The notes below the pieces were generated by a model that had not been told where the DNA came from, did not search any database, and saw only the letters and a program-made list of their open reading frames with translations. DNA of 13,550 nt from an uncultured Rhodoplanes sp. Its GTDB lineage: Bacteria; Pseudomonadota; Alphaproteobacteria; Rhizobiales; Xanthobacteraceae. The DNA lies in NCBI GenBank assembly GCA_936924235.1, contig CAKZHN010000351.1, positions 1 to 13,550 on the forward strand, in the 5' to 3' direction. Position numbers and translations under genes: made by a program. Below, piece after piece: positions 1 through 7,043 of this stretch (positions are counted from its first letter, which is position 1; every line of letters begins with the position of its first letter).

Positions 1-1
1 C

Positions 2-1819
2 GATCACGTGCTGTCGAAGGGCGAGGTCGGCAAAGTGGGCGTGCCGGTCTGCCACCTCGGCGACATGCGCGCGCTGTTCGACAACATACCGCTCGGCTCG
101 ATGAACACCTCGATGACCATCAACGCCACCGCGGCGTGGCTGATGGCGCTCTACATCGCGGTCGCCGACGAGCAGGGCGCGCCGCGCACGGCCCTGCAGG
201 GCACGATCCAGAACGACATCATCAAGGAGTATCTGTCGCGCGGCACCTACGTGTTTCCGCCGGCGCCTTCCATGCGGCTGATCAAGGACGTGGCGATCTT
301 CACCACGACCGAGCTGCCGAAATGGAATCCGATGAACATCTGCTCCTACCATCTGCAGGAAGCAGGTGCGACGCCGGTACAGGAGCTGGCGTTTGCGCTC
401 GCCACCGCGATCGCGGTGCTCGACACGGTGAAGAAGTCCGGCGAGGTGACGCAGGAGAAGTTCGGCGAGGTGGTCGGCCGCATCTCGTTCTTCGTCAATG
501 CGGGGCTGCGCTTCGTCACCGAGATCTGCAAGATGCGCGCCTTCACCGAGTTGTGGGACGAGATCACCCGCGAGCGCTACGGCGTCACCGATCCCAAGCA
601 GCGGCTGTTTCGTTACGGCGTGCAGGTGAATTCGCTGGGCCTCACCGAGCCGCAGCCCGAGAACAACGTCGCGCGCATCCTGATCGAGATGCTGGCCGTG
701 ACGCTGTCGAAGAACGCACGCGCCCGCGCGGTGCAGCTTCCGGCCTGGAACGAGGCGCTCGGCCTGCCGCGTCCCTGGGACCAGCAGTGGTCGCTGCGCA
801 TGCAGCAGATCCTGGCCTACGAGACCGATTTGCTGGAATACGGCGATCTGTTCGACGGCTCCGCGGAAGTGACGCGCAAGGTCGATGAGCTCAAGCGCGA
901 GGCGAAGGAAGAGCTCCAGCGCATCGAGGAGATGGGCGGCGCTGTCGCCGCGGTCGAAAGCGGCTACATGAAGCGGCAGCTCGTCGACTCCAACACCGCA
1001 CGGCTCGAAGCCATCGAGCGCGGCGACCAGGTCGTGGTCGGCGTCAACAAGTACCTTGAAAGCGAGCCCTCGCCGCTCACCGGCGGCGTCGAGGCGATCA
1101 TGACGGTGTCCGCCGAGGCCGAGGTCGATCAGATCGAGCGGCTGAAGGCGTGGCGCGCCGCGCGCGACGCCAAGGCGGTCGCGGCGGCACTCGCCGATCT
1201 CAAGCGCGCGGCGAAAGACGGCACCAACATCATGCCGGCGTCCATCGCCTGCGCGAAAGCCGGCGTCACCACCGGCGAATGGGGCTGGACCTTGCGCGAC
1301 AGCTTCGGCGAATACCGCGCGCCGACCGGCGTGGGCAGCGCGATGCGCAACGACGTCGGCGGGCTCGACGGCATCCGCGCCGACGTCGACCGCGTGTCGC
1401 GCAAGCTCGGCCGCCGTCTCACCTTCTTGGTGGGCAAGCCCGGCCTCGACGGCCATTCCAACGGCGCCGAGCAGATCGCCGTGCGGGCGCGCGATGCCGG
1501 CATGCAGGTGGTCTATCAGGGCATCCGGCTGACGCCAGAGGAGATCGTCGAGGCCGCGCGGGCGCAGAAGGCTCACGTGGTCGGGCTCTCCATCCTGTCG
1601 GGTAGCCATCTGCCGCTGGTGAAGGACGTGCTCAGCCGGCTGCGCGAGGCCGGCATCGACGACGTGCCGGTCGTGGTCGGCGGTATCATTCCGCCGGAAG
1701 ACGCCGAGGAGCTCGAGCAGGCCGGCGTCGCCGCGGTCTATACGCCGAAGGATTTCGAGCTCAACCGCATCATGACCGACCTGGTGCGGATTGTTGAAAG
1801 TCGCTCCGGCAACGGCTGA
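2..1819 (+). CDS. ecm: Ethylmalonyl-CoA mutase (MeaA/Ecm-type B12 mutase), 5' end cut by window
   Basis: The frame is open from the first bases of the window, so the gene begins upstream; about 605 C-terminal residues are present, and by comparison with family lengths roughly 50-80 N-terminal residues are missing. The first two thirds form the acyl-CoA mutase TIM barrel, with stretches such as NIPLGSMNTSMTINATAAW and ALQGTIQNDIIKEY. The C-terminal ~130 residues form the cobalamin-binding domain with the DxHxxG signature (DGHSNG); the lower-axial-ligand histidine codon is 1454-1456. This family isomerises (2R)-ethylmalonyl-CoA to (2S)-methylsuccinyl-CoA in the ethylmalonyl-CoA pathway for C2 assimilation, in the cytoplasm. 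The single-chain fused layout and overall sequence style fit MeaA/Ecm better than two-subunit methylmalonyl-CoA mutase. Methylmalonyl-CoA mutase is the main alternative; no crotonyl-CoA carboxylase/reductase gene is visible to settle it. The GTG at 8 is an internal valine codon, not a start. Confidence 0.85.
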   Translation, partial: DHVLSKGEVGKVGVPVCHLGDMRALFDNIPLGSMNTSMTINATAAWLMALYIAVADEQGAPRTALQGTIQNDIIKEYLSRGTYVFPPAPSMRLIKDVAIFTTTELPKWNPMNICSYHLQEAGATPVQELAFALATAIAVLDTVKKSGEVTQEKFGEVVGRISFFVNAGLRFVTEICKMRAFTELWDEITRERYGVTDPKQRLFRYGVQVNSLGLTEPQPENNVARILIEMLAVTLSKNARARAVQLPAWNEALGLPRPWDQQWSLRMQQILAYETDLLEYGDLFDGSAEVTRKVDELKREAKEELQRIEEMGGAVAAVESGYMKRQLVDSNTARLEAIERGDQVVVGVNKYLESEPSPLTGGVEAIMTVSAEAEVDQIERLKAWRAARDAKAVAAALADLKRAAKDGTNIMPASIACAKAGVTTGEWGWTLRDSFGEYRAPTGVGSAMRNDVGGLDGIRADVDRVSRKLGRRLTFLVGKPGLDGHSNGAEQIAVRARDAGMQVVYQGIRLTPEEIVEAARAQKAHVVGLSILSGSHLPLVKDVLSRLREAGIDDVPVVVGGIIPPEDAEELEQAGVAAVYTPKDFELNRIMTDLVRIVESRSGNG

Positions 1820-1896
1820 CAGCCGGACTGTCAAACGATAGGCTTCCGCCCGGCGCACATCGGCGACGTCCGCCGAAGCAATGCCGGGAGGTCATT

Positions 1897-2157
1897 ATGA
1901 GTCTCGAGGCAATCCTCATCATCCTGATCGTGGGTGCGATCGCGGGCTGGCTCGCGGGCCTGATCGTGCGCGGCGCGGGCTTCGGCCTGATCGGCGACAT
2001 CGTGATCGGCATCGTCGGCGCCTTCATCGCCGGATGGCTCCTGCCGCGGCTCGGAATTGCGATCCACGTCATCAGCCCGATCGTGACCAGCATCATCAAC
2101 GCCACCATCGGCGCCGTGATCCTGCTGCTGATCGTCAGGCTGATCAGGCGCCGCTGA
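1897..2157 (+). CDS. GlsB/YeaQ/YmgE-family small membrane protein
   Basis: This 86-residue, very hydrophobic protein has three predicted membrane segments (about residues 5-25, 29-49 and 55-83) and ends in a basic RLIRRR tail. Glycine-rich repeats such as GAIAGWLAGLIVRGAGFG and the GDIVIGIVGAFIAGWL segment are typical of the family once called transglycosylase-associated proteins, which are often stress-induced in bacteria. The biochemical role is unknown. The start is well supported: GGGAGG at 1886-1891 lies five bases before the ATG. It follows the mutase gene by 77 bases on the same strand, so it could be read through from it, but the functions do not suggest a shared job. No stress-sigma (GGAAC...CGTT) promoter was seen upstream. 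Confidence 0.85.
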   Translation: MSLEAILIILIVGAIAGWLAGLIVRGAGFGLIGDIVIGIVGAFIAGWLLPRLGIAIHVISPIVTSIINATIGAVILLLIVRLIRRR

Positions 2158-2272
2158 CGCGCATCGCGGCCCGGACGTTGGTGTGTGGCGATGCTCTCGT
2201 CGCCGCACAACCTTGACTCGCACACCTTGGCAACTGCAGTCTTTAACGACTGCGAAGCGGCGGGGGCGTGAC

Positions 2273-2602
2273 ATGCAACAGGTAACGCCAAATGGTCCGG
2301 TGAGCGGCGACGCTCGCGCGATGATGTTGTACGAAGCGAACAAGAAGTCGGCCGTCGTCGCTTACCTGCTTTGGTGGTTTCTGGGCTTCGTCGGAGGCCA
2401 CCGGTTCTACGCAGGACGAACGGGGAGCGCGGTTGCCCAGCTGCTGTTGTGCATGGTCAGCGCCGCGTTGATGGTCGTCTATGTCGGCTTCCTGGGCTTC
2501 TTCGTGCTGGCGATCTGGTGGCTGGTCGATGCCTTCCTGATCCCCGGATGGATCAGCAACCTGAATTCAATGCTTGCCGTGCAGCTCGGCAGCGGGGCCT
2601 AG
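2273..2602 (+). CDS. TM2-domain membrane protein
   Basis: This 109-residue protein has a short hydrophilic N-terminus and a TM2 domain from about residue 24. The first membrane helix ends in the GxxGxHRFYAG signature (residues 38-48), a second hydrophobic stretch covers about 52-85, and the domain closes with WWLVDAFLIP (82-91). TM2 proteins are small integral membrane proteins of poorly known function. The frame is open back to 2183, but an ATG at 2273 is the better start because the upstream part is basic low-complexity sequence unlike the family; only a weak G-rich ribosome site precedes it. A small inverted repeat, GCAGTC/GACTGC with a six-base loop (2236-2253), lies just upstream. The stop codon (2600-2602) overlaps the stop of the converging kinase gene. 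Confidence 0.82.
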   Translation: MQQVTPNGPVSGDARAMMLYEANKKSAVVAYLLWWFLGFVGGHRFYAGRTGSAVAQLLLCMVSAALMVVYVGFLGFFVLAIWWLVDAFLIPGWISNLNSMLAVQLGSGA

Positions 2603-3777
2603 ACCGCCTGGCGCATCGCGGCCTGCAGAGCCGCGTGCAGCTCGGCCGGCGTCACCGGCTTGTGCAGGTAGCTGTCCATTCCGGCTGAGCGCGCCGCGGT
2701 TTCGTCGCCGGCTTCGGTCTTTCCCGACACGCCGATGATCGGAATGCGTCCCGCGGGCGCGGGCAGCGCGCGGATGCGCCGCGTGGTTTCGATGCCGTCG
2801 ATGCCGGCAAGCGCGACATCCATCAGCACGATGTCGTGCTCGCCGCGCGCCACGCTCTCGACAGCGACGTCGCCGCGGCCGGTGAAGCTCACCTTGTGGC
2901 CGAGCTCGCGCAGGATGGTGCCGAGCACGACGCGGCCGTAAGGATTGTCCTCGACGCACAGCACGCGAAGGCTCGGCAACACGATTGCGGCCGAGCCTTG
3001 CACGGCGGGAGGCCCGTTCTCCATCACCACGGTCATGCGGAACGTGCTGCCGCGGCCGGGCTTGCTCGTGACCTTGAGGTCGCCGCCCATCGCCTGCGCG
3101 ATGCGCTTGACGAACACGAGGCCGAGCCCCGTACCGCCGTAGCGCCGCGCGATATCGGGATTGGCCTGGGCGAACGGCTGGAACAGCCGCTTCAGCTCCA
3201 CGGCCGAGATGCCGATGCCGCTGTCGGTCACCGCGAAGTTCAGCCGCGTGCGGCCCTTCGCGACGCGCGCCGACGACACGGCGAACGTCACGCGGCCGTG
3301 CTCGGTGAACTTCACGGCGTTGTCGATCAGGTTTTCCAGCGCGCTGCGCAGCCGCACCACGTCGCCCTTGAGCCGCTGCGGCATCTGCTCGTCGATGCCG
3401 CTTGCGGTCTCGAGGCCCTTGGCCTCGGCGCGCACCGCAAGCAGGCCCGCGACCGAGCGGGCGAGGTCGCGCGGCGAGAAGCTTTCGCCGCGCAGTGCAA
3501 GGCCCGCGGCGTCGACCTTGGCGGCGTCGACCACGAAGGCGGTCAGCCGCGCCAGATGATCGGCCGCGCCGCGGATGGTCTCGGCCCAGCGCCGCTCGCG
3601 CTCCGGCAGGTCGGAGGTGTGCAGCAGCTCGGCCAGCGCCAGGATGCCGGTGAGAGGCGTGCGGATCTCGTGCGCCAGCGAGGCGAGCGCCACCTCGGTG
3701 GCGGAGCGCCGGCGCGGGACCGCGCGCCGTTTTCCGGCACGTTTCCTCGCGGATTTCTTGCGCTTGGCCTTCGCCAT
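2599..3777 (-). CDS. Sensor-less hybrid histidine kinase (HisKA-HATPase-receiver)
   Basis: This 392-residue cytoplasmic protein starts with a very basic tail (residues 2-24, mostly K and R). A HisKA dimerisation domain follows, with phospho-acceptor His36 in LAHEIRTPL. The HATPase domain carries the N box (NLIDNAVKF, 149-157), G1 (DSGIGI, 185-190), F box (FQPFAQ, 199-204) and G2 (GGTGLGL, 214-220). The C-terminal receiver spans about 270-390, with acidic pair E276/D277, phospho-acceptor D320 (LMDVAL), switch S351 and K373 (HKP). There are no PAS, GAF, HAMP or membrane segments, so the input must come from partner proteins or the basic tail. The ATG at 3777 is chosen because AGGGGG precedes it; the frame extends to 3810 without a better start. 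It lies 42 bases downstream of gluQRS and is probably co-transcribed. Its substrate and output are unknown. Confidence 0.9.
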   Translation of the reverse strand: MAKAKRKKSARKRAGKRRAVPRRRSATEVALASLAHEIRTPLTGILALAELLHTSDLPERERRWAETIRGAADHLARLTAFVVDAAKVDAAGLALRGESFSPRDLARSVAGLLAVRAEAKGLETASGIDEQMPQRLKGDVVRLRSALENLIDNAVKFTEHGRVTFAVSSARVAKGRTRLNFAVTDSGIGISAVELKRLFQPFAQANPDIARRYGGTGLGLVFVKRIAQAMGGDLKVTSKPGRGSTFRMTVVMENGPPAVQGSAAIVLPSLRVLCVEDNPYGRVVLGTILRELGHKVSFTGRGDVAVESVARGEHDIVLMDVALAGIDGIETTRRIRALPAPAGRIPIIGVSGKTEAGDETAARSAGMDSYLHKPVTPAELHAALQAAMRQAV

Positions 3778-3819
3778 AATCCCCCTGTGAATCAGGATGG
3801 CACGGTGCAACCCGCACGG

Positions 3820-4695
3820 CTATGCGGCAAGTCCCACCAGCCTGCGGATATCCGCAGGCGAAGCGCCCGCCGCCCGCAATTCGCGGAGCCCGGTGGCGAG
3901 CGTCGACTTGGACAGCTTGCGCCCGTCGTTATCCAACATAAGCCGGTGATGATGATAGGCCGGCGCCGGCAGATCGAGCAGCGACTGCAGCAGACGATGC
4001 ACGCTGGTCGCCCAGAACAGGTCCTGGCCGCGCACCACGTGGGTGACGCCCTGCAGCGCGTCATCGAGCACGACCGAGAGGTGATAGCTGGTCGGCGTCT
4101 CCTTGCGGCCGACGATCACGTCGCCCCAGGCGACGGGATCGGCCATGAGCTCGCCGGTCTCGCCTTGCGGCCCCGCGCCGGTCTCGGTCCATGTCAGGGG
4201 ACCGGTCCATTCCAGGGCCCGCTCCATGTCGAGCCGGATCGCGTAAGGCTCGCCGTTCGCGATGCGCGACTCCCGCTCGTCGTGGCGCATCTGCCGCGCC
4301 GCGCCCGGATAGACCGGCACGCCGTCGGGATCGCGCGGCCAGCGCTCGCGGACGTCGCGGTCGGCCACCATCCGGGCGATCTCGGCGCGGCTCTCGAAGG
4401 CCGGAAACGTCAGGCGCCGCGCATCGAGCCTGTCGAGCGCCGCGTGGTACTCACCGAAATGCGCCGACTGCCGGCGCACCGGCTGCTCCCATTCGAGGCC
4501 GAGCCAGGTGAGGTCCTCGACGATCGCCTCCTCGAACTCGGGCCGGCAGCGCGTGGCGTCGATATCCTCTATCCGCAGGAGGAACCGGCCGGAGGCGGCG
4601 CGCGCCATGTCGAAGTTGAGCAGCGCCGAAAGCGCGTGGCCGAGATGCAGGTGGCCGTTGGGGCTCGGCGCAAAGCGGAAAACGGGTTGCGTCAT
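3820..4695 (-). CDS. gluQRS: Glutamyl-Q tRNA(Asp) synthetase (GluQRS/YadB), cysteine-less variant
   Basis: The 291-residue protein is a GluRS-like catalytic domain without an anticodon-binding domain, the hallmark of GluQRS. It shows the class I signatures HLGH (residues 17-20, within FAPSPNGHLHLGHA) and KLSKS (260-264), plus RIEDIDATRC (41-50). GluQRS activates glutamate and attaches it to queuosine at position 34 of tRNA(Asp) in the cytosol. The zinc-binding cysteines of the E. coli enzyme are absent: the equivalent segments read FPAFESR (97-103) and YPGAAR (129-134), and the only cysteine is C50. Start: ATG 4695 puts FAPSP at the usual distance from the N-terminus; an in-frame start at 4737 would add 14 residues that do not look like the family. 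It is the first gene of a likely pair with the downstream kinase and diverges from the glycosylase gene across 72 bases. Confidence 0.92.
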   Translation of the reverse strand: MTQPVFRFAPSPNGHLHLGHALSALLNFDMARAASGRFLLRIEDIDATRCRPEFEEAIVEDLTWLGLEWEQPVRRQSAHFGEYHAALDRLDARRLTFPAFESRAEIARMVADRDVRERWPRDPDGVPVYPGAARQMRHDERESRIANGEPYAIRLDMERALEWTGPLTWTETGAGPQGETGELMADPVAWGDVIVGRKETPTSYHLSVVLDDALQGVTHVVRGQDLFWATSVHRLLQSLLDLPAPAYHHHRLMLDNDGRKLSKSTLATGLRELRAAGASPADIRRLVGLAA

Positions 4696-4767
4696 TATTG
4701 CTGCGGCCACAAATGCATAGACCCATCTTGCCAACATCCCGACCGGACGCTCAAGTGAGCCGCCAAA

Positions 4768-5574
4768 GTGAACGCCCCGACTGAACGCCGCAATTCAACG
4801 CCCATGTCGTTTCTCCGCTCCGAAGCCGATCTTGCGGCCGGCATGACCGTGCTGGTCCAGCAGGACCCGCGGCTTGCGCCGATCCTGGAAAAGACCGGGA
4901 TGCCGGCGCTGCGCCGCCGCGAGGGCGGCTATCCCGGGCTCTGCGCGATCGTCTGCGGCCAGCAGGTGTCGACCGCGAGCGCGGCGGCGATGCGGGACCG
5001 GCTGTTCGCCGCGTTCGATCCGTTCCATCACGACACGGTGCGGCTTGCGCGCACCGACAAGCTCAAGCGGCTCGGCCTGTCGATGGCCAAGATCAAATCG
5101 ATCAAGGCGATCGGCAAGGCCATCGCCGACGGCGACATCGATCTCGACAAGGTTGCGGCCATGGAGGCCGACGAGGCGCATGCCGCGCTGACCGCGTTGC
5201 ACGGCATCGGGCCGTGGACCGCCGACATTTATCTGTTGTTCTGTCTCGGCAATGCCGACGCCTGGCCGGCCGGCGACCTCGCTGTGCAGGAAGCCGTCAA
5301 GCTTGTGCTCGATCTGAAGGAGCGGCCGGACACCAAGGAGATGATCCGGCTCGCCGAGCCGTGGCGGCCATGGCGCGGCGTGGCTGCGCATCTGTTCTGG
5401 GCCTACTATCATGTGGTGAAGCGTCGGGAAGGCGTCATGGCGCCGACGCCGGTGAAGCCAGAAGTACCTGTGAGGCCAATTTGGCCGCCCGTGAAGGCAA
5501 AGCGGATGGCCAAGAAGGTAACTGCGAAAGTAACCAAGAAAGCCAACGGAGCGGCGCGTCCGCGAAAGAAGTGA
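4768..5574 (+). CDS. HhH-GPD DNA glycosylase, 3-methyladenine glycosylase II (AlkA-like)
   Basis: This 268-residue protein carries the HhH-GPD fold. GQQVST (64-69) lies in the first helical lobe, the helix-hairpin-helix LHGIGPWTADIYL spans 144-156, and the catalytic aspartate is D170 in WPAGDLAV. The family removes alkylated bases such as 3-methyladenine by hydrolysing the N-glycosidic bond, starting base-excision repair. No iron-sulfur cluster cysteine loop is present, which argues against the MutY/Nth branch. Residues from about 227 form a Pro/Lys/Arg-rich tail ending in PRKK, probably disordered and DNA-binding. The start is uncertain: GTG 4768 gives 268 residues, ATG 4804 gives 256, and neither has a clear ribosome site. 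The esterase gene follows immediately, so the two are likely co-transcribed. Confidence 0.88.
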   Translation: MNAPTERRNSTPMSFLRSEADLAAGMTVLVQQDPRLAPILEKTGMPALRRREGGYPGLCAIVCGQQVSTASAAAMRDRLFAAFDPFHHDTVRLARTDKLKRLGLSMAKIKSIKAIGKAIADGDIDLDKVAAMEADEAHAALTALHGIGPWTADIYLLFCLGNADAWPAGDLAVQEAVKLVLDLKERPDTKEMIRLAEPWRPWRGVAAHLFWAYYHVVKRREGVMAPTPVKPEVPVRPIWPPVKAKRMAKKVTAKVTKKANGAARPRKK

Positions 5575-5586
5575 GTGTTGAGAAAT

Positions 5587-6258
5587 ATGGCCGGTGAACT
5601 CGACGGACCGCGGCTTGCGGCGCGCGGACAAGCAAAGCGCCTGGTGGTTTTCCTTCATGGCTACGGCGCCGACGGCAACGACCTGATCGAGATCGGCCGC
5701 GCCTGGCAGCCGTTCCTGCCGGACACCGCGTTCGTGTCGCCGCATGCGCCCGAGCCCTGCGGCCAGGCGCCGACCGGCCGGCAATGGTTCGACCTGTTCA
5801 CCCGCGCCCAGGACGAGCGCTGGAACGGCGCACGCAAGGCCGCTCCCGTTCTGGAGCGCTTTCTCGACGCTGAGCTGACACGCCACAAGCTACCGCCGCA
5901 GGCGCTCGCGCTGGTCGGCTTCAGCCAGGGCACCATGATGTCGCTGCATGTCGGGCTGCGCCGCGCGGTGCCACCCGCCGCAATCGTCGGCTATTCCGGG
6001 CTGTTCGTGCTGCCCGAAGGCGCCGAACCCACCGCGGTCCAGAGCGAGATCAAGGGCCGCCCGCCGGTGTTGCTGGTGCATGGCGACCAGGATCCGCTGA
6101 TCCCGCCGCAGGCGCTGTTCCAGAGCGCGCAGGACCTTGCGGCATTGGAGGTCCCGGTCGAATGGCACATGTCGCCCGGCGTCGGCCACGGCATCGACCA
6201 GGAAGGCCTGCGTCATGGCGGCGAATTCCTGGCCAAGCGATTCGGCCTGATGCGCTGA
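5587..6258 (+). CDS. Phospholipase/carboxylesterase-family alpha/beta hydrolase
   Basis: The 223-residue protein is a compact alpha/beta hydrolase of the carboxylesterase / acyl-protein-thioesterase family. It shows an oxyanion-hole region (FLHGYGADGNDL, 22-33), the nucleophile elbow GFSQG with Ser113, the acid Asp169 in GDQDPLIP, and His201 in GVGHGID. That triad spacing is typical of the family. It has no signal peptide, so it should be cytoplasmic, hydrolysing short-chain esters or thioesters; the true substrate cannot be read from sequence. ATG 5587 is preferred because it starts directly on a family-like N-terminus. A GTG at 5575, abutting the TGA of the glycosylase gene, would add four residues. 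The gene is probably translated together with the glycosylase, although no functional link is evident. Confidence 0.88.
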   Translation: MAGELDGPRLAARGQAKRLVVFLHGYGADGNDLIEIGRAWQPFLPDTAFVSPHAPEPCGQAPTGRQWFDLFTRAQDERWNGARKAAPVLERFLDAELTRHKLPPQALALVGFSQGTMMSLHVGLRRAVPPAAIVGYSGLFVLPEGAEPTAVQSEIKGRPPVLLVHGDQDPLIPPQALFQSAQDLAALEVPVEWHMSPGVGHGIDQEGLRHGGEFLAKRFGLMR

Positions 6259-6402
6259 CCGCGCGCCAATTGTGGCGGTGACGACCATGAAAAATTGCCT
6301 GGAACCGCGCTTTTCGCGCGCTTCACAATGCGGTCATGCTCCCTGTACACTGTGCGCGTGCCGCCGCTGCGGCGTGCGGCGACCTGATGCGTACTTGGGT
6401 GC

Positions 6403-6408
6403 GGAGGG
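6403..6408 (+). promoter_or_regulatory. Shine-Dalgarno site fixing a TTG start
   Basis: GGAGGG sits eight bases upstream of TTG 6417. It is the only strong ribosome-binding site in the upstream region and decides the start of the HNH gene; the in-frame ATGs at 6336 and 6387 lack one. Confidence 0.75.
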
Positions 6409-6416
6409 ACCCGCAT

Positions 6417-6977
6417 TTGAACGTGCACGTCAATCCCGGGAATGGGTTTCCAGCCCTCGTGCTGAACGCGGACTTCCGTCCGTTGAGCTACTACCCGCTG
6501 TCGCTGTGGTCCTGGCAGGACACGATCAAGGCGGTGTTCCTGGAACGCGTGAACATCGTCGAAGAATATGACCACGCGGTGCGCAGCCCGACCATCGAGA
6601 TGCGGCTGCCGAGCGTGGTCTCGCTCAAGACCTACGTGAAGCCCTCCTCGCACCCGGCCTTTACGCGATTCAATGTATTCCTGCGCGACCGCTTTTCCTG
6701 CCAGTACTGCGGCTCGCGCGACGACCTCACCTTCGACCATCTGATCCCGCGCTCGCGCGGCGGCCAGACCACCTGGGCCAACGTGGTCGCGGCCTGCTCG
6801 CCCTGCAATCTTCGTAAGGGCAACCTCACGCCGGCCGAAGCCAAGATGTGGCCGTCGCAGATGCCGATGCAGCCTTCGGTGCAGCATCTGCATCGCAACG
6901 GCCGGCTGTTCCCGCCGAACTATCTGCACGACAGCTGGCTCGACTATCTCTACTGGGACACCGAGCTCGATCCGTAG
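6417..6977 (+). CDS. HNH endonuclease family protein (TTG start)
   Basis: With the TTG start this is a 186-residue protein. The central HNH/zinc-finger core has CQYC (C95, C98), the histidine-metal motif FDHLIPRSRGG (H108), N122, and the second pair CSPC (C127, C130) followed by NLRKGN. Two CxxC pairs bind a structural zinc, and D107/H108 with the downstream N residues form the beta-beta-alpha-metal nuclease site. The N-terminal 80 residues (FPALVLNADFRPLSYYPLSLW) are characteristic of a stand-alone HNH family widely kept in alphaproteobacteria. There is no restriction, intein or intron context, so a housekeeping DNA-processing role is more likely than mobility, but the role is unknown. The 158 bases upstream hold no promoter that I can defend. 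Confidence 0.88.
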   Translation: MNVHVNPGNGFPALVLNADFRPLSYYPLSLWSWQDTIKAVFLERVNIVEEYDHAVRSPTIEMRLPSVVSLKTYVKPSSHPAFTRFNVFLRDRFSCQYCGSRDDLTFDHLIPRSRGGQTTWANVVAACSPCNLRKGNLTPAEAKMWPSQMPMQPSVQHLHRNGRLFPPNYLHDSWLDYLYWDTELDP

Positions 6978-7043
6978 AGCGGATATCTTCGGAGCCGCGG
7001 CGCATCATATCAGAGCGTCAAACATCCCCGCGGCAACCGCGTC

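Noticed and set aside
2213..2250. TTGACT at 2213 considered as the -35 of a promoter for the TM2 gene.
   Set aside because: No acceptable -10 hexamer lies 16-18 bases downstream; the nearest AT-rich hexamer, TTTAAC, is 23 bases away.
2836..4758. 640-codon plus-strand open frame opposite the kinase and gluQRS genes.
   Set aside because: Its translation is Arg/Ala/His/Gly-rich without any domain, and it is antisense to two genes with complete catalytic motifs. Long antisense frames are expected at this GC content.
4795..5886. 363-codon minus-strand frame opposite the glycosylase and esterase genes.
   Set aside because: It is antisense to two genes with intact active sites, and its sequence composition is typical of a shadow frame.
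6301..6340. GGAAC at 6301 considered as the -35 element of a general-stress (EcfG) promoter for the HNH gene.
   Set aside because: No CGTT-like -10 element lies at the required spacing of about 17-19 bases.
7029..7041. CGCGG-CAA-CCGCG hairpin between the HNH gene and the operon end, considered as a terminator.
   Set aside because: The stem is only five base pairs with a three-base loop and no U-run follows on either strand.
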